Of a stretch of DNA of 64,000 bases, positions 47,976 to 56,185 are shown piece after piece; position 1 is the stretch's first letter; each line of letters opens with the position of its first letter. A program made the translations under genes and the position numbers. This DNA is from a virus: positions 1 to 64,000 of IMG/VR virus record IMGVR_UViG_3300050120_000361. One strand, 5' to 3'. Below the pieces are notes generated by a model. That model was not told the DNA's origin. It saw nothing but the letters and a program-made list of their open reading frames with translations, and made no database searches.

Positions 47976-48021
47976 TGTCAGTGAATTTAGTGTAACTAAT
48001 TTTTGGTGTGGAAACAAAAAA

Positions 48022-48048
48022 GGGCCCCACAGATTGCTCTCGGGACCC
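48022..48048 (-). terminator. Terminator after 48092-48310
   Basis: GGGCCCC and GGGACCC pair with one mismatch; the minus strand ends in TTTTTTG. Confidence 0.7.
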
Positions 48049-48091
48049 GTTTCTCTGGTTAAACAAATCGGTTCAATCCTAAAACCGAAGG

Positions 48092-48310
48092 TTAGTCTTC
48101 TGAAGCCGTGTCGGCGTCTTCGTCTTCGTCTTCGGCGTCAGACGGGTCTGCGTCATCCTCGGTCAAATCCTCATCGGCCGGTTCGGCGTCAGACAAATCG
48201 TCATCGGATGTTGCGGCTTCGTCTCCGCCAGTTGTTTCTTCAGCTGCTTCGCTGGTTCCAGTTGTTTCTTCGTTTTCGTCGAATTGCTCTTCGCCTTGGT
48301 TGATGTTCAT
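48092..48310 (-). CDS. Highly acidic protein without basic residues
   Basis: A 72-residue protein in which 33 residues are Asp or Glu and there is no Lys, Arg or His. It consists of an N-terminal Glu/Thr/Gly-rich part and an Asp/Glu-rich second half (EDEDEDADTASED). It has its own promoter (48362-48390) and terminator. Such composition is typical of DNA-mimic inhibitors (anti-restriction or anti-nucleoid proteins) but also of chaperone-like acidic tails. No homologue is recognised. Confidence 0.75.
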   Translation of the reverse strand: MNINQGEEQFDENEETTGTSEAAEETTGGDEAATSDDDLSDAEPADEDLTEDDADPSDAEDEDEDADTASED

Positions 48311-48361
48311 CGCTTTTGGATTTTGTTGTTTATGGTTTTTGTTAGTTACTTATTAGTATTC

Positions 48362-48390
48362 ATATCCCATTGGGCTTTACGGTTATAGGG
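48362..48390 (-). promoter_or_regulatory. Putative phage promoter for 48092-48310
   Basis: The minus strand reads CCCTATAA, 14 nt, GGGATATGAATAC, with the ATG about 50 nt on. It separates the acidic gene from the dUTPase. Confidence 0.65.
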
Positions 48391-48406
48391 CGGCGGACCG
48401 CAAATT

Positions 48407-49327
48407 TTAATACCCTCCCGGCCTGTTCTGACGCTCTATGTTGTGCGCGTTCTTGCTGAAATACATATTCACAATGTCCTGCATTCCCATTCCCATAACC
48501 TTAGCCATTTTGAGCAGTGCCACAAGGGCCTCGCACCACACGGAATGTATTTCCTGCTCCTCAACGAATGTTCTTTCGCCCATTGGTGAGCCATTTATAA
48601 AGTCGAACAATATCAAATACTGCTGCTGCCACTCCTTCTGCCTGTTGTCAATGTATGTCAGCAACATCGCATTGTTGCTTCGGTACGACTCCCACGGCGC
48701 ACCCTTGCCTATGTGGGCATACATCGAAAGCGACCAAGCGGGCATGCCCGTACCTCCAAAACGTGGCGCGCCCTTGACCGTTGAGCCGTAGGCCATCCAG
48801 ATGTCCCTTCCCTCTATTCCGAAAGCGTGCCCAACGTTGAAGTGAAAGTGCAGCAGGTCTATCAGTTCAAACCAAGCCTCAAGCCTGTCAGTATCCGTAA
48901 GATGCGAAAAGCCGTCGGCCTGCGCCTTTTTGTGGTCTGATTTCCATGTCTTCCAGAAAGCCATGCCCCACTTGGACATTCCGCCAAGGGCTGTATACAA
49001 TTCTCTGATTTCGTCCTGTTGAGCGTTCCAGTTCCAATTCACGAATTCCATCAGCTTATTCTCATCCGCTTGCAAGGAGTCAAAGTCTATTTTGTAAACG
49101 TCTCGCTGCACCTCGTATTGAAGCTGGTATATTGCTCCCAAACCGTCTCTGCCACTACGGGCGAGTTCAGACCATTTGTCAATTACTTGCAGGCCGGCGC
49201 ACGACTGAAAGTTCGCTGCTATGCCCTTTTCCGTTTCAAGCGTGAATTCTTCTGATTTAAAAGCATCCGGCATCCCGTCCATCATTTGGACCAGCCTGTC
49301 ATCATCCATGTTTTTTCTTTCTTCCAT
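48407..49327 (-). CDS. Dimeric-type dUTPase
   Basis: A 306-residue all-alpha dUTPase of the dimeric (MazG-related) kind. WNWNAQQDEIREL (Glu106, Glu109) and ELIDLLHFHFNVG (Glu154, Asp157) are the metal-binding motifs, and the C-terminal NAHNIERQNRPGGY is the typical tail. It converts dUTP to dUMP, the substrate of thymidylate synthase at 49332-50288 (4-nt gap). It is longer than bacterial relatives by an insert near residues 180-230. Confidence 0.85.
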   Translation of the reverse strand: MEERKNMDDDRLVQMMDGMPDAFKSEEFTLETEKGIAANFQSCAGLQVIDKWSELARSGRDGLGAIYQLQYEVQRDVYKIDFDSLQADENKLMEFVNWNWNAQQDEIRELYTALGGMSKWGMAFWKTWKSDHKKAQADGFSHLTDTDRLEAWFELIDLLHFHFNVGHAFGIEGRDIWMAYGSTVKGAPRFGGTGMPAWSLSMYAHIGKGAPWESYRSNNAMLLTYIDNRQKEWQQQYLILFDFINGSPMGERTFVEEQEIHSVWCEALVALLKMAKVMGMGMQDIVNMYFSKNAHNIERQNRPGGY

Positions 49328-49331
49328 AATA

Positions 49332-50288
49332 TCAAACGGCTATTTTCGCTGGTATGTGCGGGTATGACTTGTAGTCGTAAATCTTGAGGTCTTGCAGGCC
49401 GTTTTCGAGCATGTCGTCCAGCCAGTGGTCTACCTCGAAGTCCCTGCGCGTGTAGGACGGCGCTATGAACAGGCTCGTCTTCCTCCCTATGAGCCTTTCC
49501 GGGTCGTTAACCCAATTGTCGAGGTACTTCCGCACGGCCTCCTCGTGGTTGAGGTACATGTGGTAGTCGGCTATCTGATAGTGTATGTGGCCGCACGGTA
49601 TGCCCACCATTTCGGATATTGCCCTGAAGAACATCGTGAAAAGCACGAAGTCGTACGGTATTCCCAGAAAGCTGTCGCCGCTTCGCTGCGTGACGTGCAT
49701 GTCCATCATAGGCGCGTCAGTCTCCTGGTCCAGATACACGCCCACCTGGTACATTAGGTGGCACGGCGGAAGCTTCTGCAGGTGGAGTTCCGTAGGGTTC
49801 CACAGGCTCATCATGTGGCGCCTGCTGTCCGGGTTGTTGCGTATGGAGTTTATCAGGTCTGAGAACTGGTCCTTTCCGCCGAAGTCGCGCATCTGCTTCC
49901 CGTATATAGGGCCCAACTGACCGTTCTCGTCCGCCCAGTCGTCCCAGTAGTGCACGTTGCGCTCGTGCAGGAACTGCAAGTCCGTGCGGCCCTTCATCAT
50001 CCAGAAAGCCTCAATGAATATCTTCTCTCCGTGTATCTTCTTGCCGTTCAGCATTGGAAGCGCCCCCTCGCGCACGTCGAGTCGGAAGTGCTGCCCCTGA
50101 ACCTTAATGGTTCCCGTTCCCGTGCGGTCCGCCGAGGGCCTTCCGTAGTTGAGCAGGTTGACGAGCGATGCCGCGTACTGCGCCTCGAAGTTCTCTTGAA
50201 ACAGCGTATCGTATCGGTCGGACTGCTGTATGAGGTATTGACCCATTTTGTGGGTTTCAAACCATTTTAGGTTTTTGCTGTTTTCCAT
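49332..50288 (-). CDS. thyA: Thymidylate synthase
   Basis: A 318-residue ThyA-type enzyme. The catalytic cysteine is in PPCH (about residue 174), with RRHMMSLWNP just before, QRSGDSFLGIPYD after, and PHIPAKIAV at the end. It methylates dUMP to dTMP with methylene-tetrahydrofolate, which the DHFR downstream then helps regenerate. The N-terminal 40 residues are an addition relative to bacterial ThyA. It begins 10 nt after the ancestral end (50298) of the upstream gene. Confidence 0.95.
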   Translation of the reverse strand: MENSKNLKWFETHKMGQYLIQQSDRYDTLFQENFEAQYAASLVNLLNYGRPSADRTGTGTIKVQGQHFRLDVREGALPMLNGKKIHGEKIFIEAFWMMKGRTDLQFLHERNVHYWDDWADENGQLGPIYGKQMRDFGGKDQFSDLINSIRNNPDSRRHMMSLWNPTELHLQKLPPCHLMYQVGVYLDQETDAPMMDMHVTQRSGDSFLGIPYDFVLFTMFFRAISEMVGIPCGHIHYQIADYHMYLNHEEAVRKYLDNWVNDPERLIGRKTSLFIAPSYTRRDFEVDHWLDDMLENGLQDLKIYDYKSYPHIPAKIAV

Positions 50289-50297
50289 CAGGTATGG

Positions 50298-50395
50298 TTA
50301 TGAGGGCCTCGTGAATTTCATGGCCGGTCTTTCTATCCTGCAGAAATGCGTGGGTATAAAAGGGTGCAATTGCTTGTTCTTCCTGTAAGTGTCGT
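50298..50395 (-). pseudogene. Out-of-frame former C-terminus of 50396-50863
   Basis: A tandem 14-nt duplication near 50400-50430 shifts the frame of 50396-50863 and ends it in TGA. If one copy is removed the frame continues for about 30 codons (LNDTYRKNKQLHP and on) to a TAA at 50298-50300, just before thyA. The tight junction with thyA supports this being the original end. Confidence 0.55.
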
Positions 50396-50863
50396 TCAGA
50401 ACCGTGTCGCCGGAACCGTGTCGCCGGAACCGTGCTCGCTTTCGAAGCGGAACCCTTTCTTGTCTATGCCCATTAGCTTGCCAACCGTGAACAGCTCCGT
50501 TGTCCTGTCTTCATGGTCCCCATCCTCTTCGAGGAACATCGCCAAAAAGACGCGCTCTTCGAATTCTGGCCTGTTGCTGCTGTCGAGTTTAATCCATTCC
50601 ATATTTTTAATCATTGATGCCATATCCCATTTGTGTTTTCTGTAGGTGCCCCTGCCGACCTTTCCCCATATCGGAAGCCAAACCTTTTCGCAGAACTGCA
50701 TGCAATCGGCGCACAGGTAAAGTTCGGGGTCTCCCAGGCATGCTGGCACGACCTTTACCTGTGCGCAGTGGCAGTGCGATTTGGCCACGCTCATTCCGTT
50801 GTGCGGGTTCTCGGGGTTCAGGGCCTCTATCCCGAAATTTGGCTTATTGTCCCTGTTCCCCAT
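50396..50863 (-). CDS. Cys-rich protein truncated by a frameshift
   Basis: A 155-residue protein with HCHCAQVK and CADCMQFC, four or more Cys/His that could form a zinc site in the first 60 residues. The second half is acidic and ends abruptly after GDTVPATRF because of the 14-nt tandem duplication. A GGGATAT and a downstream ATG at about 50600 might allow an internal start. The 5' end overlaps 50844-51278 by 20 nt. Function unknown. Confidence 0.65.
   Translation of the reverse strand: MGNRDNKPNFGIEALNPENPHNGMSVAKSHCHCAQVKVVPACLGDPELYLCADCMQFCEKVWLPIWGKVGRGTYRKHKWDMASMIKNMEWIKLDSSNRPEFEERVFLAMFLEEDGDHEDRTTELFTVGKLMGIDKKGFRFESEHGSGDTVPATRF
50399..50431. repeat. 14-nt tandem duplication
   Basis: GAACCGTGTCGCCG occurs twice in a row, followed by a partial third copy. 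As 14 is not a multiple of three, adding or losing a copy moves the frame of 50396-50863. Confidence 0.75.
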
Positions 50864-51278
50864 TTGGAAATAGTTTGCTGTTCAACATGTCTGTAGCGGC
50901 CCTTATGGTTGAGAGCTCGTGGTACGAGAACACCGTGGCGCCCTTGAAGCTTATCTGGTTTATCGTGCACCCTCCAAACAGCAGTGGTTTGCCGTCAACT
51001 TCGGAAGTGCCGTACATTGCGGCCATGAAAAGGTGCGAGAGCATGCTGTCCTCTACGGTCATGTCCACGGTTATGCGCTGCCCCTTCATGAAACTGGTCC
51101 TTCCGAACATGTCCCTGACGTGCGGGTGGTTCAGCTGCTCTATGAGGTGCCCGCGCGACATGAAGTTAGAGAACAGTTTGAGGTGGTCGCTTATCGCCTT
51201 TTCGTTGTATTCGAGCACCCTTCCGTCAATCTCCAATGGTTCAGGCAGTTCCTGATCCTCTCTGTTTGTTTCCGCCAT
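50844..51278 (-). CDS. Unknown protein, 144 aa
   Basis: A 144-residue protein with an acidic start, a helical centre (DHLKLFSNFMSRGHLIEQL) and a C-terminal part with FGGCTINQISFKG. The first base of its start overlaps the stop region of 51278-51943. Function unknown. Confidence 0.8.
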   Translation of the reverse strand: MAETNREDQELPEPLEIDGRVLEYNEKAISDHLKLFSNFMSRGHLIEQLNHPHVRDMFGRTSFMKGQRITVDMTVEDSMLSHLFMAAMYGTSEVDGKPLLFGGCTINQISFKGATVFSYHELSTIRAATDMLNSKLFPNGEQGQ

Positions 51279-51943
51279 TATTTCTTGTTTTTGTACTTAC
51301 TTCTTGATGCTGCCCGGCGCTCGGCGCGCGTTGGCTGTACTGCTGGTTGTTTTTCATTGCCTGTCGGTGAACTGACTACAACCGTACCGAATGCCGCGCT
51401 CTTGACCGTTATATTGTTTGTGTTTTCGTTTATGATGTCAGAGCCTGTGCGCTCGTCAACCAGGACGTGCGAGTGGTCGTGGCCCGGCAGGCGGCGCACT
51501 ACTTGCATCCTGCCACTGTTCTCGGCCCAGGCCAGATAATCCGGCTCCGCAACGTAACCGTTGTCCAGGCGGCTCCAAACAGCCGTCATCGGCAGGCTTT
51601 TCTGGTCCTTTGTGTCTGGGCCCTCCATCCAAAGCTGCTTGGCCCAGTCCCTGCGCGACATTGTGTTAGACGCCATGTAGGCGTGCCCAACGCCAACAAT
51701 ACCAAAATCCCTGAGCGGGTTCGGTCCTCCTATGGCAAATGGTCCGCACCCTGGCTGCATTGGCGGGTTCTCCGGGTCCCAGCCCGGTCCCTTGACGCGT
51801 GGGTCGTCTCCAGGCCCCTTTGGCCAGCGGTCCAGTGCCCGCATGAGCCTCATGGCGCGCAGCCGCGCCTCAACAGCCTCTATAAGCTCAGGCGACCATT
51901 CGCCTATTGACTCGTACAATTCCTGTTCCTTTTCCGTGAGCAT
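51278..51943 (-). CDS. Unknown protein, 221 aa
   Basis: A 221-residue protein. Residues about 40-75 are Pro/Gly-rich (WPKGPGDDP, GWDPENPP), the middle contains GVGHAYMASNT, and the last 20 residues are basic (RAERRAASRSKYKNKK). It may be partly disordered. No motif is recognised. It shares a base with the start of the next gene. Confidence 0.75.
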   Translation of the reverse strand: MLTEKEQELYESIGEWSPELIEAVEARLRAMRLMRALDRWPKGPGDDPRVKGPGWDPENPPMQPGCGPFAIGGPNPLRDFGIVGVGHAYMASNTMSRRDWAKQLWMEGPDTKDQKSLPMTAVWSRLDNGYVAEPDYLAWAENSGRMQVVRRLPGHDHSHVLVDERTGSDIINENTNNITVKSAAFGTVVVSSPTGNEKQPAVQPTRAERRAASRSKYKNKK

Positions 51944-51983
51944 GGTATGGCTATCCTCCGTTTACGTGCCTTCATCAGGCGTT

Positions 51984-53603
51984 TTAATCCTCGATCGCTT
52001 TCCAGTAGGATTTGCGCTTGCCGAGCGTTAGCCTGTTCTGACGCTCAAGACCTGTGGACATTATCAGCTTGGGGTCGTTGGTCATTAGGTTGGTGAAGCG
52101 CATGCCCTCCTCGTTGTTCAGCTTGTTCGGGTTGAGCGTGCCTGAAACAACCACGTCTATTATGTCGTTCTTTGATATTTCGTGCGCAGCTATCACGTCG
52201 AACATGTGCGTTATTACCGGAACGCAGTAGTTGGAGTAGTGCTTCACCAGCGATGCCCGGCCAATATCCTCAATGGCCCAGATGTCCTTCTCCACGCCGA
52301 AGACGCAGTACCCGCGCTCTATCAGGTAACGTGCCGCATTGGCCTTTCCGAGAACCTTCTCAACGGTGCGTATCACGCGGTTGTCAGTCATGAAGTCCTC
52401 GACAATCCTCACGTTCGCGAAGTGCCCTTTGAAGCTCACCCTGGTGAGCGTGCCGTAATCGTTCATGCGCCGGATGCACACTATGTCCCTGTAGGTCGTG
52501 TCGAGCATTGTGGTCAGAAGCGATTTGAGCACGTTCCTGTCGTACTCGTACTGCGAAGGGACCTTCCAGCGGGCCCAGTCTATTTGCGCCCTTATGGATG
52601 GCACCAGGTGCTCCTCGGCTATGAAGCACTCGTGGCTGTTGGCGAGGTAGTCCTTTCCTATCACGCCGTTTGTGGAGTGCACCCGTATCGTGAACTTTGA
52701 GGTGTATATGTAGAACTCGCGCGGGAACACGTATATGGAGTACTGACCCCTGTCGCCGTTGAACATCTGCACCAGGCACTTGTCAAGGGCCTCGTACAGC
52801 CGGTTCTTCATTGCCTCGGTCTCCTTCCACCAGGCGTGCAAGGTGTCGAGCTGCTGCTCCGATATGGCCACGGATGTCTTGGTGAATTTGGCGCAGGCCT
52901 GCGCGAGCTTCCTGTTTGATGTCGTGTCGGAAACCCATGTGGCCCTGAAGCCGAATGTGCCGCAGCGAAGCGCTGAGTATTCCATGAACTTGGCGAAAGC
53001 GGGCAGCTTGTAGAGTATGGGCCATGCGGACTGTAACAGTGACATGCCGTTCTTCGGCTTTGTCATCCTGCCAACAACCCCGCTTCCCCAGCCGTAACCC
53101 AGCTCAAATGGGGTGCTCTGCGGGCCGCTCATGGCGGCGCACCATATCCTGGTCGGTGTCATCTCCAGTTCCCAAACAACCTTATCGAGCCCCTTATTCA
53201 CCAGCGCCTCTTCCACGCGCACGTAGTGCAGGAACACCATGGTGCAGTACGCCATTATGCGGTCGTACTGGCGCAGGTTGCACATGAGCATGTTCTCGAA
53301 CGTGGCGTAGAGCTCCCGAAGGTCGCCTCTCACGTAGGCGTCCTTTTCCGCATCGGTTATTGTCGCGTTTATGAAGGGCTTTACCCGGAGATAGTCCGTG
53401 TCTTCAAACAGTAGTGGATTGTTCGTTATTAGCGATGACCACCTCCAGTCAAAGCCCTCTACCTTGTCGAAGTTGCTGGCGATGAAGTCGCCTACGTTCT
53501 TTACGTATTTCGTGTTTTCGAGGCTTGAGGACTCGAAAATAGAGCGCATGCTGATGACCTTTTCGCGGTCGGTCAGCAAGGCCTCCTTCTCATTTGACAT
53601 CAA
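51984..53603 (-). CDS. Unknown large protein, 539 aa
   Basis: A 539-residue protein, mixed alpha/beta, with no recognised motif. Notable segments are ATFENMLMCNLRQYD, GYGWGSGVVGRM and a C-terminal HEISKNDIIDVVVSGTLNPNK. The start is MM (53603 or 53600), overlapping the BCS1-like gene by 14 nt. Its size and coupling to an AAA ATPase suggest a substrate or partner of it. Confidence 0.75.
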   Translation of the reverse strand: MMSNEKEALLTDREKVISMRSIFESSSLENTKYVKNVGDFIASNFDKVEGFDWRWSSLITNNPLLFEDTDYLRVKPFINATITDAEKDAYVRGDLRELYATFENMLMCNLRQYDRIMAYCTMVFLHYVRVEEALVNKGLDKVVWELEMTPTRIWCAAMSGPQSTPFELGYGWGSGVVGRMTKPKNGMSLLQSAWPILYKLPAFAKFMEYSALRCGTFGFRATWVSDTTSNRKLAQACAKFTKTSVAISEQQLDTLHAWWKETEAMKNRLYEALDKCLVQMFNGDRGQYSIYVFPREFYIYTSKFTIRVHSTNGVIGKDYLANSHECFIAEEHLVPSIRAQIDWARWKVPSQYEYDRNVLKSLLTTMLDTTYRDIVCIRRMNDYGTLTRVSFKGHFANVRIVEDFMTDNRVIRTVEKVLGKANAARYLIERGYCVFGVEKDIWAIEDIGRASLVKHYSNYCVPVITHMFDVIAAHEISKNDIIDVVVSGTLNPNKLNNEEGMRFTNLMTNDPKLIMSTGLERQNRLTLGKRKSYWKAIED

Positions 53604-54930
53604 TTCCCTCCACGCTTCTTGGGTTCACCTGTATGCCACTACGCGTCATCACCTCATCCATTGCGGCGGTCTGGTCGTCCCTGTTGTCCATGCAGATGTT
53701 CTGCACGTCGGACATTGAGATGCCCGCAGGGAAGGCCTGCTCGCTGAAGTACTGCTGCAGGTACTCCTCATTGCGCCCGTTTCCGTAGAACAGTGCGAAG
53801 TACTTCTCGATTGTCCTTTCGTCGGGGTTCTTGACGGTCAGGTGGTAGTCCATCCTGCCCGCCCGTATCAGTGCCGGGTCGAGCTCGGACTTGCGGTTCG
53901 TCGTGAATATTACAATCATGCCTGGCTTGTGCATGGCGCCCGATATGCTGTTGAGTACAGCCGAAAAGGACAGTTCGGACTTCTTGTTCCTTATCTCCCT
54001 GCCATTAAAGAACGTGTCGATGTCCTCCACCAGGAGTATCGCGTTTTCGCCTATGTTCTTCACTGCCATCTTCAAAGACATGTTGCCGTTCAGTTCGTTA
54101 AAGTCTATGGTGTACACGTCCCTGTTAAGGTGCGAGGCGAGCGCCAATGCCAATGTGGTTTTACCGTTTCCTGGGTCTCCGTCGAATATGTAGCCGCGCG
54201 TGTATGGTATGCCCATTCTCTCATACCAATCCCTGTCGCCCGCAAACCTCTGCATGTCAGCGAGCAGGTCGGTGACCGTGTCGTCGGTCATCACCACCTT
54301 GTCGAGAGGCTTCACGTCTATCTTGTTGGCGAGGTAGTACCATCCGCCGTAGTCGGCAGCGTACACGCGCACCGAGTTGGGGTTCTGCTTCTTGTTGGTT
54401 GCCTCAACTATTGTTTCCAGAAGCTCGTTTATCTCCTTCTTGGCTCGGACGCCTATTATCGTGTACTCGTTGAAGAACATGCTGAGCACACTGTTGGTGT
54501 TCGTGAGCCTTTCCTTGTTCTTGAAGATATAGACCCGCTTGCCGTTAAGGCGTATCACGAACTTGCCCTGGTTCTGCCTGTAGAACACCCTCCGCGCCTT
54601 CTCCACCTCCTTGCCGCTGTCACCCTCCTTGGGCAGCGCGGACTTGTCAACATGGTTTCCGAAAGCCTCGTACTCCTGGGTCGTCGCCACCACGTTGCGG
54701 TACTTTACGGAGTGGTTGGCGTAGAACCAGTTCTCAAAGTCGAAGTACAGCGGGTCGGTCTGGTTGATGTTGACCCGGTACATTACCAGGCCCTCGACCT
54801 TCCAGTAAATGGCCTGCGGGACAGTCCTCAAATAGTACAGTATGGAACCCATCGAGCCAGCGAGCGCGGCCGCGGAAAAGAACTGATTGGTCTCAAGCTG
54901 GTGCCTGACCCATAGCCATATTTCATGCAC
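53590..54930 (-). CDS. BCS1-like AAA+ ATPase
   Basis: A 446-residue protein. Residues about 17-35 are a membrane or hydrophobic segment (FFSAAALAGSMGSILYYL), then a BCS1-like domain to about 190, then an AAA+ domain: Walker A GDPGNGKTT at about 250, Walker B ILLVEDID at about 300, sensor FTTNR, and PALIRAGRMD with the arginine finger. In eukaryotes BCS1 moves a folded protein across a membrane; in phages its role is unknown. It may remodel the adjacent 539-aa protein. Confidence 0.85.
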   Translation of the reverse strand: MHEIWLWVRHQLETNQFFSAAALAGSMGSILYYLRTVPQAIYWKVEGLVMYRVNINQTDPLYFDFENWFYANHSVKYRNVVATTQEYEAFGNHVDKSALPKEGDSGKEVEKARRVFYRQNQGKFVIRLNGKRVYIFKNKERLTNTNSVLSMFFNEYTIIGVRAKKEINELLETIVEATNKKQNPNSVRVYAADYGGWYYLANKIDVKPLDKVVMTDDTVTDLLADMQRFAGDRDWYERMGIPYTRGYIFDGDPGNGKTTLALALASHLNRDVYTIDFNELNGNMSLKMAVKNIGENAILLVEDIDTFFNGREIRNKKSELSFSAVLNSISGAMHKPGMIVIFTTNRKSELDPALIRAGRMDYHLTVKNPDERTIEKYFALFYGNGRNEEYLQQYFSEQAFPAGISMSDVQNICMDNRDDQTAAMDEVMTRSGIQVNPRSVEGIDVK

Positions 54931-55246
54931 GTTGAGTCCCTCCCATATTTGTTTGAAACTCGTGGTACAGGTAGTCTATCGGGTGCTCCGAAACCACGAG
55001 GGTTGTCATGAACCCGTTAACGCCTCCAAAGACCTTGGCCTCGCTCGGGAACCTGCCGAGTATCCGGTCTGGAAGGGATGTCATGCACAGCTCAAACCAG
55101 TGTATTTTCGGAAATGAGTTGGTTTCAACCATTCCGTCCTCCCCGCAGGTGCGCGGCCCGTACTTGTCCGGCCAGAACGCCTCAATCATCTCAGCGAGTT
55201 TGGCCCGCTGGTGCGGCGTTGTTTGCATTGTGAAATCTATCGGCAT
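54923..55246 (-). CDS. Unknown protein, 107 aa
   Basis: A 107-residue protein beginning MPIDFTMQTTPHQ, alpha/beta, with Cys34 and Cys54 and a Pro-rich stretch. A second possible start is the Met at residue 7. It overlaps the AAA ATPase start by 8 nt. Function unknown. Confidence 0.75.
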   Translation of the reverse strand: MPIDFTMQTTPHQRAKLAEMIEAFWPDKYGPRTCGEDGMVETNSFPKIHWFELCMTSLPDRILGRFPSEAKVFGGVNGFMTTLVVSEHPIDYLYHEFQTNMGGTQRA

Positions 55247-55250
55247 ATCA

Positions 55251-55778
55251 TTACTTTTTAAGCGTTTCCCTGAACCAAGAAATGAACCCCCAATTGGCTA
55301 TTCCAATTCCAATTCCAGGCTCTTCCGCTTTCACACGACCGAGCCTGTTGGCAATTTCATCATGCACTGGGAGTACGATTTCCTTACCGTCATAGCCCTG
55401 CCTGCCCTCTCGGGTCTTCTGCGCCCACCGGTCCTTCATTTCCTCGATGAATATGTCCATGTAGTCGAATGTAGTGAAAAGGTCGATGCGTTGCCTGGTG
55501 CTTAGGTCTTCAAGCCTGTTTTCTGCGTGCGCGTTCGAAGCCCTTTCGAGCGTTTCGCCGTGCCTTGTCATGGTGATGTAGTCGGCGCCGCACGCTATGG
55601 TCAGGAACTTGTCCACTGCCTCGCGCTGGTTCGGCGTCATGCCGTCATAGGTCCGCTCAATCATGGTCTCTATAACTTCCCCATTCTGCTCTGCCTTTTC
55701 GCGGAGCCTTAACGCCATTTGGTGCGGGAGTGTTAGCGGCTGCTGAAGCCTTTGCTGCATTGTTTTGTCGTTGCTCAT
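55251..55778 (-). CDS. Unknown helical protein, 175 aa
   Basis: A 175-residue helical protein beginning MSNDKTMQQRLQQ, with charged helices and a C-terminal glycine-rich end (GIGIGIANWGF). It is overlapped at its 5' end by 122 nt of 55657-56157 in another frame. The A-rich start context (CAAGAATATG) favours this start over a later Met. Function unknown. Confidence 0.7.
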   Translation of the reverse strand: MSNDKTMQQRLQQPLTLPHQMALRLREKAEQNGEVIETMIERTYDGMTPNQREAVDKFLTIACGADYITMTRHGETLERASNAHAENRLEDLSTRQRIDLFTTFDYMDIFIEEMKDRWAQKTREGRQGYDGKEIVLPVHDEIANRLGRVKAEEPGIGIGIANWGFISWFRETLKK

Positions 55779-56157
55779 ATTCTTGTGTTTTCTCGTGGTA
55801 GTTGTCCAATTCCCCGTTCAGGGCGCGCATCTGGAAGTCTCGCGCTATCGCCTTCTTGTCAGCTCCGGAACCGATGTCCATCTGTATGTACTTGCATACG
55901 GCCTCTGAGGTGTTCACGCCGAGTACAGAATGCACTGTGAACCAGCTCCTGGCCCCTCCCTGGGTCTTGACCTTTTCTGGAACGTTCAGCAGAACGAACC
56001 ATCCGACGTCTGGGACCCTGAAGCAGTAGTGCCTTCTGCCGTATTTGCAGAACTGTACCGTTATCGGCAGAGGCTTGACCTTGCCGCCGTGCACGTGGCT
56101 TTTGCCGCCCTTTCCAGAAGCGGCTTTGGGTATTACAGGGGTGCTGTATCTACTCAT
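55657..56157 (-). CDS. Unknown protein, 166 aa
   Basis: A 166-residue protein with a basic, Gly/Lys-rich N-terminus (KAASGKGGKSHVHGGK), a compact centre (RRHYCFRVPDVGWFVLLN) and a low-complexity C-terminus (NNAAKASAAANTPAP), which is the part overlapping 55251-55778. Disordered tails like this are often variable, which fits the long overlap. Function unknown. Confidence 0.7.
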   Translation of the reverse strand: MSRYSTPVIPKAASGKGGKSHVHGGKVKPLPITVQFCKYGRRHYCFRVPDVGWFVLLNVPEKVKTQGGARSWFTVHSVLGVNTSEAVCKYIQMDIGSGADKKAIARDFQMRALNGELDNYHEKTQEYEQRQNNAAKASAAANTPAPNGVKAPRKGRAEWGSYRDHD

Positions 56158-56185
56158 TTCCTTATGTTAATTGTGTGTTTTGGTT

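Noticed and set aside
50590-50645. Promoter-like GGGATAT within 50396-50863
   Set aside because: The distal box is poor (CCTACAG) and spacing short; noted only as a possible internal start.
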